50,000 bases of DNA from Chromera velia (taxonomy: Eukaryota; Sar; Chromeraceae), in the NCBI GenBank assembly GCA_018398765.1, contig JAHBMJ010000984.1, positions 52,501 to 102,500 on the forward strand, read 5' to 3'. Shown here piece by piece: positions 22,721-32,900 of the stretch; the first letter of the stretch is position 1; every line of letters begins with the position of its first letter. Position numbers and translations under genes: made by a program. The notes under the pieces were generated by a model. That model was given only the letters and a program-made list of their open reading frames with translations. It was not told where the DNA came from and did not search any database.

Positions 22721-23926
22721 GAAGAGAGACCAGAAGCCGAAAAAACAAGCTGGCAACCACACAGACGGACGGGCGGAAACACGGAGAGATAAACAGCGAG
22801 AAAGGCAGAAAGATCCAGGCAGCAGGGAAGACAGACACTCTTTTCAGAGAAAAGAAAGTTGACGTACCGGCAGACATCCATACTGCCATCTTTCTGCCGT
22901 GCGCACCCAAGGTGAATCGCTCCGGCCCACATCATTGTCGTGAAGCGGCCGGCCTTGTTGACGAACTGCCAACAGAGATGGATTCATCCAATATGTCCTT
23001 TCAATAATTAGTTACATGAAGTTCTTTACTGAACAGCTTTTTCTTTCCGCACTTCACTGAAGTGACTGGCTGCTTCTTTCATTTCAATACATGCCCCCAA
23101 AACTCCCTCCGTATTTTGCTGCGGTCGATTCGCCATGCATTCTCTGCGTTGTGCTTATTGCTGACCTGCTCTCCTGAGGAAGTCTCCCAGAACTCTCTCT
23201 CCTCGTAAAACGAGTCGATGGCAGCCAGGGTGGACGAGAAACCGAGTGCCAGGTTTTCGCCTGCACAAAGAGCAACAAAAGACTTTGAAGAAAAACTTGC
23301 CTGAATACTTGCAGGCAGACCCACAGGAAGGCAGGCAAGCAAGCAAGCTGCCAGGTACGCAGACATTCATGCAAATCACGCAGCGGGACAGAGTCCTTCC
23401 CCCCTGCACGCGCATGAACGTTTGCAGACACCTTATCTACGAATGTATGCATGTGTGTGGACATCCTTTCGGAAGTCCCTCCATGTACGAACCCATACTT
23501 ACCAGCAGGCCCTTCACACCCCGACATGGAATGAGAGCCCGAGGGCTCATAGACCCCCCTGTCCGCCCACTTTTGGGCAGACTCTTCGAGGCAGGGGTCC
23601 CACACAAGAAAGGGGGTCTCGTGCCTGCACACATGCATTGGAAAGTACACATATTCTTCCAGCACGTACCATGCGTCAGAAGCCACATGCATCTGATTGT
23701 TGCAGGACCAGTCATCAAGGTCAGTCAAAGGGGAGAAGACCCAGTACAAGCATTGCAGATTGTGACTTTCTAAACACGTGATGCAGCTTCCACAAAGATG
23801 CATGCTCAAGTCGACTGACAGGCATCTGTAAGCGTTGTGCCTGATGATGACCTCCAGGCGGGACGATTCCGCCTGGATGGACATGCATGGGACAAGGAGA
23901 AGCAGAGTTCCAAAAAGTCTCATCAT
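19509..23926 (-). CDS. CAP/SCP-domain membrane protein with Thr-rich stalk
   Basis: Exons (5' to 3'): 23820-23926, 23503-23624, 23166-23260, 22868-22965, 22260-22393, 21483-21909, 21098-21304, 20616-20720, 20208-20335 and 19509-19821. Phases agree throughout except for a one-base loss in the Thr-rich exon; about 578 residues once that base is allowed for. A signal peptide (MMRLFGTLLLLVPCMSIQAE) leads into a CAP domain: RHNAYRCLHETPFLVWD, ESAQKWADR, SHSMSGCEGPAGENLALG, REFW, FTTMMWAGAIHLGCARQ, VCRY. CAP proteins are extracellular and their role varies. The usual His before the FTQ-like motif is Arg here. A short Cys-containing piece, a Thr/Ser stalk (about 140 residues), a domain with DFIREITERILELVRDGRNV, and a TM helix (VFLSAVVLICIVTALGGGVF) followed by CCWRRSKK complete a type I layout. 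The C-terminus is uncertain: a donor-like GTCAGT at 19682 could end the last modelled exon. Confidence 0.8.
19985..20166. repeat. (GAAA)n and (CAGA)n tract in a CAP-gene intron
   Basis: A purine tract of about 110 bp followed by CAGA repeats of about 50 bp lies in the intron between 20207 and 19822. On the coding strand it is (TTTC)n and (TCTG)n. Confidence 0.9.
20917..21017. repeat. (CT)n and (GT)n microsatellites in a CAP-gene intron
   Basis: (CT)n at about 20917-20950 and (GT)n at about 20978-21017, in the intron between exons 21098-21304 and 20616-20720. Confidence 0.9.
21510..21905 (-). repeat. ACN-codon repeats coding the Thr-rich stalk
   Basis: Units of the type ACC ACA GAA GCA ACC recur on the minus strand and read STTEATTTT. 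The Thr frame changes register near 21680: plus-strand GTGGTGGAGTGG stands where other copies have GTGGTGGAAGT, so one A is missing. Confidence 0.8.
22624..22716. repeat. (CA)n and (GA)n microsatellites in a CAP-gene intron
   Basis: (CA)n at about 22628-22660 and (GA)n at about 22680-22714, between exons 22868-22965 and 22260-22393. Confidence 0.9.
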
Positions 23927-24533
23927 CGTGCTGAAAATGGACGGGCAGGAGCAGTCAATCGTTCGACTGAAAACAGAACGGCGAGCTTCACACGGATTTG
24001 AAGCAGCAAAAGATGTAGGTTGAGGCGAAGTGCAAGACTTGAGGTACCGTCTAAAGGCTATACTGGCCACTCTAACTGAAGACAAATTATGCAGAACAAC
24101 CCACGCTTGGGTGCAAACTTGCGAAGGCCTCACGCATGCATGCATGTCACATGCAGTCGGGCGCCTCACCCCGCGCATGCATTCACCCCGCAATCGAAAG
24201 GTCACGGCCCGCGGCCACCCCGCGCGCGGGCGCCCAAATTCGCCCGGATTGTCGCTCTTCCATCGATCTTCCAATGATCGAACTCATATATATATAATGA
24301 AGTCACAACAACACAGTATTGATATACAGCACAGTTGACTTAAGGTTTACCCATATAAGGTAGGTTCTGCTTTTCTTGAGGCCTTCCAAGTCCTAGCCTG
24401 GCCGTCAGATCTGCTGTTGACTGCCTTTACGTTTTTCCCGAGGAATCAGTCTGACCGTGATGAAGCTTCGTTTCAGTCTGCTTTTGTGAGGTCTTCTCTA
24501 GGGCTCTGGTGCCTTTGGGATTGCTTAGGCCCT
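23927..24533. promoter_or_regulatory. Divergent promoter with GC palindrome and TGCATGCA
   Basis: It lies between the CAP gene start (minus) and the 24534 start (plus). TGCATGCA is at 24137-24144, and the 14-mer CCCCGCGCGCGGGC at 24218-24231. A TATA-like run (CATATATATATAATG) lies at about 24285-24299, roughly 240 bp before the plus-strand ATG. The same 14-mer occurs in opposite orientation at 47254-47267. Confidence 0.5.
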
Positions 24534-26090
24534 ATGGAGCAGCAGCAGGTCGCATCGTCCCAGTCGGGGGGTGGTGCTTCCCCTGCACCTGTGAAGAAAA
24601 AGCCTTTGTTGAAGACTTTGAAGAAAGAACTGAAGAAGGTCAAGTGGACTCCCTGTCTCATTTGGGAGATCATCATCTATCTTGCCATCGTGACCTCAGG
24701 TGCCATCCTGTTCATGGTGATGGTCGGGATGATCCATCCTGATGACCCTGAGGCCTGGACTGAAATCTCTTCGCAGGTGTTGAATGGCATTTTCACCTAC
24801 ATGGCTTTTGTGAACCAGCCTTACCGACTGTACTACCTTAGATGGATCTCGCAGATCTCTTCCTGGCATGGGAGGCAGAGAAAGGAGAAGGGTAGGGAGT
24901 GGGAACAAAGTCTGCAGAGCTGCATATCTGTATGTGCGTCTGCTCCTGAAGCTGTGAAGAAAGCGTTGAAGAGTTTGTCGAAGGATTTTCCCTTTATTGT
25001 CGTTCCTGCCTTCGCACTTGAGGATGAGATGCAGAAAGGAGACGTGGAGGAAGCAAGAGGGGAGAGAGAAAGTCCGGCACGAAACTTTCATCCCGATCCA
25101 GTGCAGCAGCAAGGAAAGTTCAATTTGACGCTTCCCCTCCCTGGCGAGAATCCCGAGAGAAGCAGCACAGAGATGAAAGAAGCACTCACCCAGGATTCCC
25201 CTGAGAGACTACACCCCCCGCCGCCCCCTTCAGAGCCCCCCCCTGCAGCAGGTTCTGCCAACGAGACACACACCCAACGTGCAGTTTCGCCCTCCGAGGA
25301 GACACCTGCAGAGGAGGATGTGTCCCCCTCTCGGCACACTGCCCTGAGGGAAAACGGCACTTTCCCGGGGATTGACCCCAATTCCCTCCGGGGCCCCCCC
25401 AGGGTGCTTCATCTGCCTTCAGAGCCCTTCAAGGGAAGAGGGGCGGGGGAGGATGGACAGGAGAAGGGAGAAGCTGCAGCTGGGTTGGGTGAGTCCCCGT
25501 TGCGGCGTCGGGATTCCAAGGGGGGTGCCGTGTCTCCGGCATTTGAGGCTGAGCGCACCCCCATGACCTCCCGTTCCTTTCCGGTTGCTGATGTGTTTTA
25601 TGAAGACGAGGTAGCAGGGGAGGAAGAAGAGGGAGGAGGCGCTTCAGAAGGACCTGTAGCACCTGTTGTGGTTGGTAGGGTGACGGGGGAGGGGGAAGAG
25701 GAGAGGGAGGGGAGGGGTAGCAACGTGTTCGAAGAGGAGAAGGAGAAGAGTCAGATTGGCGAATCTCCGCCCACCGCTGCAGCACCAGGAGGCAGTCCCT
25801 CAAGTTTTGTTCCGCCTCATCCTGTGTTGCATTGGGAAGCAAGAAAACCCTGCCTAGCGGTGGTTATTCTTTTGAATTTGAACTGTCTGTTTCAGTATCC
25901 GAACGCTTTTGCAATGTGGTATTGGGCTCCTGACCCTCCGAGTCGCCCGTTTTGGATCGTGCCTGTCTTTTTGCTTCTTTCGTTTGGCTGCGGCTTTGCG
26001 GGAGGGATTAATTTTCTCAGACAAACGGGGAAACACAAGAAAAAATACCCGCCGCCCCCTGAGCCTGAGGATGACGAGCATGATGAGTGA
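24534..26090 (+). CDS. DUF2985-like membrane protein with long disordered insert
   Basis: A single-exon frame. I chose ATG 24534 (518 residues, MEQQQVASSQSGGG) over the upstream ATG 24417 (557 residues) because the extra 39 residues look unlike the rest. A basic helix (KTLKKELKKVKW) precedes TM1 (IWEIIIYLAIVTSGAILFMV), then EISSQVLNGIFTYMAFVNQP and YRLYYLRWI. After about 300 polar residues rich in Glu, Pro, Ser and Gly come VVILLNLNCLFQYPNAFAMW, RPFWIVPVFLLLSFGCGF and a tail with KKK and acidic residues. The QVLNGIFTY, P-R, N-FQ, AMW and RP-W pieces recall DUF2985, a family of unknown function known to me from fungi and algae. If that is right, the acidic segment splits the domain. The family call is from memory of the motif and is moderate. 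Confidence 0.7.
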   Translation: MEQQQVASSQSGGGASPAPVKKKPLLKTLKKELKKVKWTPCLIWEIIIYLAIVTSGAILFMVMVGMIHPDDPEAWTEISSQVLNGIFTYMAFVNQPYRLYYLRWISQISSWHGRQRKEKGREWEQSLQSCISVCASAPEAVKKALKSLSKDFPFIVVPAFALEDEMQKGDVEEARGERESPARNFHPDPVQQQGKFNLTLPLPGENPERSSTEMKEALTQDSPERLHPPPPPSEPPPAAGSANETHTQRAVSPSEETPAEEDVSPSRHTALRENGTFPGIDPNSLRGPPRVLHLPSEPFKGRGAGEDGQEKGEAAAGLGESPLRRRDSKGGAVSPAFEAERTPMTSRSFPVADVFYEDEVAGEEEEGGGASEGPVAPVVVGRVTGEGEEEREGRGSNVFEEEKEKSQIGESPPTAAAPGGSPSSFVPPHPVLHWEARKPCLAVVILLNLNCLFQYPNAFAMWYWAPDPPSRPFWIVPVFLLLSFGCGFAGGINFLRQTGKHKKKYPPPPEPEDDEHDE

Positions 26091-26350
26091 CTTTCTTGAG
26101 AAACAGTGATGATTAGTGAGGTGCTAAGTGAGGTAATAGTACCGTAATACTAAGGTTTCATCACTATTAAATTAATTTGAATTTAAAGAAGCACATCGAA
26201 GCACCCTTGTACAAAACTGGTTTAAATTCCTTGGAAGTTTGTATGGTAAAATTTATATAATGGAATTTACTTATCGAATTTATCTAGGAATTGATTGGTT
26301 GATTTATAATAGAATTTGATTAATTGATTGCAGGGTTGTTAGCAGGGTTG
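26091..26350. other. AT-rich spacer
   Basis: No coding signal. It follows the stop of the DUF2985-like gene and presumably holds its 3' UTR. Confidence 0.4.
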
Positions 26351-26548
26351 TTATTATCACTGACAGTGAAGATGAGCTAGATAATTCCGTCTGCAAAAGT
26401 CTGCGCGTAAAAACCGTATGTAAAAGTCTTTTAGTGAAATCCGTGCACACGGAACAGCAAATTTTGCTTCAAAAACTTTTGCACCTGGCTTTTGTACGCG
26501 GACTTTTGCAGATGGAATTATTTCATCCTCACTGTCTGTTATAATAAG
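26351..26548. mobile_element. Hairpin MITE-like element, about 198 bp
   Basis: The left arm (26351 onward: TTATTATCACTGACAGTGA, then ATAATTCCGTCTGCAAAAGT) and the reverse complement of the right arm (TTATTATAACAGACAGTGA, then ATAATTCCATCTGCAAAAGT) match over about 55 bp. The pairing continues weakly to a centre near CCGTGCACACGG, so most of the element can fold on itself. There is no transposase. A minus-strand open frame across it is not a gene. Confidence 0.65.
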
Positions 26549-28377
26549 TAGCGTACCTTTCAGTACTTCGGTAAATTCTTCGGTATACCATACCGACCGA
26601 CCATCAGTCTCTCTCTCCTTACTAGTGTCGGTGTAAATTGCTATCGGAAATCCGTTCTTCAATTCCTATAGTGTCTGCAACATTGTAACAAGCGCATGTG
26701 CTGAATCTCTGCTGAATGCGTTTAAGCTTGCTTCATTCGCAGCCCCTCCCCCCCTCTCTTTTTCTTCGTACCGCTGTAGAGTCCTGAAGGAGGCCTCGGC
26801 ATACTAGGAAAAATTCTCTACTGGAAGCCCCCAACTCCTCAAGGACATGGTGTGTGCCATGCCCTCCATGGCCGCTTTATGGAGAGCAGTCTGACAGAGT
26901 GGGCCCTCAGCTGGAGGTGTCTCCTCTCCTTGTGCTTCCAAGGGGGCTCTCTTGGTCCAGCGTCTCGGAAAGAGGCGGTTTGGGGGGGGCTCTGTGAATT
27001 TAAACGGATCTCCATGTAAGAACTGCAGAGAAATCAAGTCATAGATGTATACAACGATTGGCGAATGCATCCCTTGGATTTGATAGATCCACGTGAAAGA
27101 AGAATCAGAGGCAGTTCCGGTAACCTCTCTGAACCTAAGTGCCACTTGAAAAAATGTAATCAAGATGATCTCTATATGCGGCATCATTTTTTAAGAGATC
27201 GTCCACGCCTGCGGCATAGATGGTCAAGACATCGTCTAGATATGCGGCTTCGGTTTTCAAAACATCGTAAATGATCCGCGCCTGCGGCGTGGACTTTCAA
27301 GCTTATCCAAAAATACGGCTTAAATTTTTAAGTGGTAGTTAGGTTCAGGGAGGTCGTTCCAGTAACGTGAATCTGGTCGGTAACGTGAATCTGGTTCAAG
27401 AGGAAAAGAACAGGAACAAAAAGGGGGGAAGACAGGAATAACACATATGGGCGTATATGGGTAAAGTGAATAACGGAACCCGTTTGTTTCTTCTCACCAG
27501 AAAGACGAGCGGGCCGCAATATCAATAGACCGACGAGAAAGAAGTAGGAAGACAAACTAACAAACAGACAGGTAGACAAATTGGCCCATGAGTGGGAAAG
27601 AAGATGAGGGGGCAGAACATGAAAAAAAATTGAATGTGCAATACATAGGAACACAGCAGACAGGATAGCAAGCAGGACGGTAGGGGGTACCACGGGGTGC
27701 CAGTGCATGAGCGAGTGAGGGCCTGGACACTGGAGAGAAGGACCAAATCGACTTGGAACAGAAAATGTATAAGTTTAAACTTCGAATGCGTAATTCATGA
27801 TAGGAGCCTGTGAATCCTGCTGTCTCCTTCGCAGAACACCTACAAGATAACATCGGCGCTAGGTGGAGGTAAGTTACTGATACTGTTGTTTGAAACAAAA
27901 TTAAGTGAGCAACACATGCATGCATGAATGTGCAACATGCATGCAATTAAGATGTTGGAAGTGTTGCATAGATCGAAAGAGTGTTGCGCGATATAGTACA
28001 TGCCGGCTAACATCAAATCGATATATATATACCAGTCAACATGCAAGGCTGTATCGGTGAATGCAGTTGTACCTCTATACAGACCAATCGATCCCGGATT
28101 TCTCCTTTAGACCCAACGATTGACTGTCAGGAGTTGCAAGCCTGGAGGCCCTCGATTGATCGTTGAGCCTTGGGTAACAGAGAAGTCCTGTTGAGAGGTC
28201 GACAGGTTCATCGAAGTGCAGTCTTGACGCAGTGACTTGCCGGCAAGCCAATCTGCAGCTTCTTTTGTGTAAAAGAAGTGTGAAAACATGTCTGATGACT
28301 TTGATTGAGGCAGAACGGCCCCGCCGGGCTGCTTTTTCTGCTCTGTGCTCTTTTCAGTACGTCTTGTGTACCTTCTA

Positions 28378-28408
<31 letters not shown>

Positions 28409-28440
28409 TACTTCAGCTGCCACCAAGGGACCGTCCTCAA
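26549..28440. other. Spacer upstream of the 28441 gene
   Basis: No assembled gene. It holds a degenerate TGCGGC repeat (27177-27335), TGCATGCA-type sites near 27918-27950, a TATATATATA run at about 28020-28030, and a (CT)n tract at 28379-28408 just before the proposed start. A short gene hidden here cannot be excluded. Confidence 0.4.
27177..27335. repeat. Degenerate 31-40-bp repeat, five units
   Basis: Units begin TGCGGC at 27177, 27210, 27243 and 27283, and TACGGC at 27314. Each is followed by a TTTTCAAGACATCGT-like part. The arms GTCCACGCC and GGCGTGGAC are also inverted copies of each other. Confidence 0.6.
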
Positions 28441-29304
28441 ATGCGCTTGCAGGCAATCTACACCATTGGACTTCCCGTCATTCTGAGCTGCTATGCCGAT
28501 AGAGTGACCTCAGAGTCTGCTTGCCCTGAACTCAAAGCTGCCGCCTTGACTTAGCCATTCTCTTTCTTTTACTGGAACCTGTATGGGTGGCTGGCCATTT
28601 TTCTTTCCCTAATTGTCCTTTGTGCCGTCGTCGTTACCTTGAAAGCATGCGGCTGCCTTGACAAGGACGCTGGCGATCGATCTGATTCAATCCCTCCCGG
28701 GATCTGGGTGGTGATCAGTTTGGCCGTCTTCTGCTTGGTTGCCATCTGTAAGACTCCGAGCCCTCCTTCAGTACTCTCGATCTCTTTTGGCCTCTGATGT
28801 CATCACTCAATCGACTGCAGATGCACTTGGAATCGCAAAAATCGTCGTGTGCCTTCGGATGTTCATCAATATCGCGGAACCGATGAGGGAAAGAATCAGC
28901 ACTGATCTCTCATTCGCTCAGAAATGCAGCCCGTCGTTCTTCTGGGCGGCCTGGACGGCTGCCAGTGGTCTTTTTGGAGCGATTTCAGGTGAGCACACCA
29001 GTTTGAAATCTGCCTCTGATGTGATACTTGCATTCCTGTGTCCCCAAATCATTGAAAATTTCTGTCTTCGTCAGTTCTGATGATGCTTTGGGAGATTCTG
29101 TGCTGCTGTGCGGTAATTTGTTCCCTGGGAGTCGTCGGACTGACGGCGTTGCTCTCCAACTTTGGCAGTGGGTCCACCAACACAGCTGTGACGGCCTATT
29201 TACGTAGAGGTTCGTCTTCCTTCGAAACCTCGTACCAGCATACGCGCACGACTGTCACACGAGCCACGCAGCCTCAGGCACAATACGCTTACCGCCCAGT
29301 GTGA
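28441..29304 (+). CDS. Small multipass membrane protein with an in-frame TAG
   Basis: Exons 28441-28747, 28821-28988 and 29075-29304 join in phase (705 nt). The product starts MRLQAIYTIGLPVILSCYAD. It has hydrophobic segments WLAIFLSLIVLCAVVVTLKA, IWVVISLAVFCLVAIC, ALGIAKIVVCLRMF and WEILCCCAVICSLGVVGLTA, a loop with RERISTDLSFAQKCSPSFFW, and a polar tail ending AQYAYRPV. Codon 38 (28552-28554) is TAG. Coding quality continues in the same frame after it. Either the gene is disrupted, or 28504-28554 (51 nt, GT to AG, a multiple of three) is a very short intron whose last bases are that TAG. No family is recognised; the layout is tetraspan-like. The start ATG is the first in frame after the (CT)n tract, and an upstream exon is possible. 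Confidence 0.6.
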
Positions 29305-29945
29305 GTCCCAATCACTATAAGCACTGTCAGTTTGAACGTCTAACTCTTTATCGTTCACGAGAAATCGACCTCCAAAATTTGACCAAAATTAGTAATTTAG
29401 CTTTCTAAATTACTTTAGTTTACTTAAGTTTACTATTCTAAATGACTCAGGCTCTAAATTGATTTAAATTACTATAAGCTAAATTACTCTAAATTACTTT
29501 AAATTGCTCACCTGGCTCACCATAATTACTTCAATTTATAGGGAATACTCCGTTTAAAGAGCATGGACTTGCCACAGAGACAATTAAGTTTTTAAATATT
29601 TAAACATATTATAAACAATTCAAATTTGTATAGTATACAAGAATAATTAATTTAAGCAAAACCGCATGCAGTGACTCTTCAAACATGGAAAAATAACAAA
29701 TATATGTTTGGTCAGTTTTTTTGTTTTTAAGATCAAAATTAAGCGTATATATACGAAACCTGTGTAAAAAAGTAGGCTTACTATAAGAGTTAAAAATCAT
29801 TGTCTTTTAATGTATGTGCGATGCTTAGGGAATAATATCTTCAAAGTTAACGATAGTCATCTAGATAGTCATTCAAATCAGTCCAACTTGAAAAACAGGT
29901 TGCAAAGCTCCGTTCTAGGTTTAGCATCGCCTATACCTTCAATGG
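29305..29945. other. AT-rich spacer between converging gene ends
   Basis: It is rich in CTAAATTACT-like words at 29395-29510. A 29-base piece at 29353-29381 matches the reverse complement of 4588-4616 with three transitions. No coding signal. Confidence 0.5.
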
Positions 29946-32900
29946 CTAAGTTATTAAAACACCACCCGCCCAATCGCCTTCCACTACATTGCCCCCTGCG
30001 TATCTCATCCTTCCCTTCCCGTGCGGAATTCCGTCTCTCAGCTCCCCTTCATAAAGGTCCCCTTTTGCGTTTTTTACGCTTCCCCTGCATGTATCATTAC
30101 ACTCATCAGGAGTATGTATTATAGCCCTTAACACTCGCGATACGTTTTAGAAGACCATTGCGGACCAGTGGAGGCAGGTCAGCGGTGAAGAGATTTCGAA
30201 ACTACAGGCCAAAAAAAACGGCTGCTTGTCCGACGACAGAAGAAAAGGTGCGAGGAACAAGAGAGGGAACCCACGTTTCTGAAGTATCTCTCATTGACAG
30301 CAAAATCTATCCGCCCTTGCGCGTGTCTGCTCACTCGCTCAATGATCGATCTACCCACGCAAGTTCCGGCTGAGAAATCTTCCTGAGGCTTCTCCGAGTG
30401 CGTGCATTCACCACCCACAATCCGTCTATCCCCTGCATGACTCACCTGCAGATTTTGTCCTTCTTCCACTCCCCCTCCTCAACCTCTCCGTCTGCGTATC
30501 TCATCTTTCCCCTCCCGTGTCTGAGGCCTTCTGCCCACTGCCCCTCGTACACATGCCCCTCAGGCCAGAGGCACTTCCCCTGACCCCAACGCTTCCCCCC
30601 TCTGAACTCTCCCTGATATACGTGCCCATTCGGAAGCTTTGAGGTCCCTCTGCATTCATTCACGTGTGTACAAACATCCGTGCGGATACATTCAGACTGA
30701 CTGAATGCAGAGCACAGGTACAGACTTGAAGTTTCCCTCACAAATGCTCTCGGCCTTCCTTCTTTATCAGGAGGTTTGTCTGGCAGGAAGAAACTTGAGT
30801 CCGGCCAATCATACAATTACACATCGAGTGTAAAAGGACCATCAGCAAGCACACAAGAAGAGAGAAAGAAGTACAGGCACGAAGAAGACCCCCTGCAGAT
30901 AACTCAAATTCCCTCAAAAGCTAAGAGCCCCAAGAAGCTAAAAGCCGACAGTCACACTGGCATGCAAACTGACTTGACCAGATTTCCATTCGACCATGTT
31001 CCCTCCTCAACCCTCCCATCCGAGTACGTCATCGTCCCCTTGCCGTGTCTCTTCTCCCTCCACTCTCCCACGTACTCGTGTCCCTCTGGCCAGGTGCACT
31101 TCCCTTTCCCCCACCTCACGCCGCCACTAAAGGTCCCCTCGTAAATGTGGCCAGAAGGGGATATCGCCTTCCCACTGCATCCATTCATCCATGCATGCAT
31201 CCATCCAGCCATCCTTTGATCTAGCCAGCAAGTGTGCAGGGGAGCGGATCAGCGACATCGACACGAAATCCACACCTCACGTCGTGGACTGTCAAAAAAG
31301 CAGCCTGCAGTAGTTCCCCTACCGCTGTATGAATTTTGTGGTCGGAGTGAATCCTTCCAGCTTTAAACTCTTCGTGTCTGTCTTCACTTCGCATTGAAGG
31401 CTTCCAGAACATCACGGCGGCTGCTTCGGCGGAGAACGACGTACTGAACACACCAGACTGACTGACCTCACGAGCATATCGTTCTCCCACTGTCCCTCTT
31501 CCACCCTTCCGTCTGCGTACGCCATCTTCCCCTATCCTGTCCTGACGTCTGACCACTGCCCATTGTACATGTGCCCGTCTGGCCACGTGCACCTGCCCCG
31601 ACCGCATCGCTTCCCCTCCTTGAATTGACCGTCATAGACTTGACCGCTCGCTGTCACCAGGCGGCCACTGTGAGCAGACACAATCAAATGCTTTGTCGCT
31701 TCTTTACTTTTGATCAAAATTGTACATATGTAGTATGCAAACAAATCTTGGGAGTTGGCTGTGAAGAGACACCTGGCTGGGCAGACAGAGCACAACAAGA
31801 AAGCGAATAATGATACCATAGAGTACAATGCGACTGCTGCGCCACTCCTGTATTCATTGGCCCGTTTTACCTTGAATTGACAATCGCATCGTTTAACTTT
31901 TCGCCTGACTCCGGTCCGCGTTGGGTCACTCACCTGGCAAGATGTCCTTCTAAGAACTGCCCTTCTTCTATTTTCCCGTCTCTCCAAGTCTGCTTTCCCT
32001 GTCCGTGCTGCTTGTCACAGTGCCACTGTCCCTCGTATACAGTCCCGTCAGGCCACTCGAACCTGCCCGCCCCTTCTCGTTGACCATTCTCGTCCACACC
32101 CCCGCTGTAACGGTGACCGAGATCAGATGTGACAGAGCCCCTGCAGGAATTCTTTAAACGCATATTGCTTGCTGCTTTTGGAGGAAGGATACCTCATGCT
32201 TCAATATGCAATGAGTACAAGAAGGCCAAAACTTTGGACGGATCCTACAGTCAACAAGTTGTCACTCACAGCTAGACGAGGAAACAAGAGGAGAACATGC
32301 AGCCGGATGGATAGCTTTCTTTACTGTAATTTCACAATCTGGAGGACAGCAGCGGAAGTAACTGAGCAGCATATTCCTCACTTCTGTCTTGATCAAGAGT
32401 AAATAAGAAAAAGAAGCGACCTCTTCAATCCTCAAGTCCTTTCCCTTTTTCTATTTCGCACTTGCACAGTAAGCGTTACGACCTACACTAGGCTCCTCAC
32501 TTTGTCAGTCTTCCATCAACCCAGAGTCCTTCCTCCACCCTTCCATCAGCAAAGGCCAACTGGCCCTCTCCACTGGGCACTCCATCCACGAATTTCCCCT
32601 CATAGATGTCCCCGGAAAGCCAAACGAGGCGACCCCAACCGTGCCGCTTGCCTCCTTTTAGTTCGCCTTCGTAGAACTGCCCCGCAAGCCCTTTCACTTG
32701 GCCTCTGCAATAATTACACGCACCATGTTGTTCTTGAAGGATACTTGTGCATACGTCAGCTTCTTTGGATCTGCAGCATCCCTCTTGCACTGCGCCAAAA
32801 ATTTCTTTTTCTTTAATTCCGTAACCACACACAGACGACAGGTGCTGTCCATTAGTCTCTCCTCTTTCCACCACAAAATCCTTTCCAACCCGACCTCGCA

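Noticed and set aside
24417-24533. Upstream ATG at 24417 as the start of the DUF2985-like gene
   Set aside because: The added 39 residues look unlike the rest; ATG 24534 has a better context. Not excluded.
26357-26662. Minus-strand open frame of 101 residues
   Set aside because: It lies mostly within the hairpin MITE-like element; no protein features.
31532-31534. Stop-codon reassignment (TAG as an amino acid) suggested by TAG codons at 31532 and 28552
   Set aside because: Several well-formed genes in the window end in TAG or TGA (for example the MORN gene itself ends in TAG), and the first pseudogene has all three stops in frame, so reassignment is not needed.
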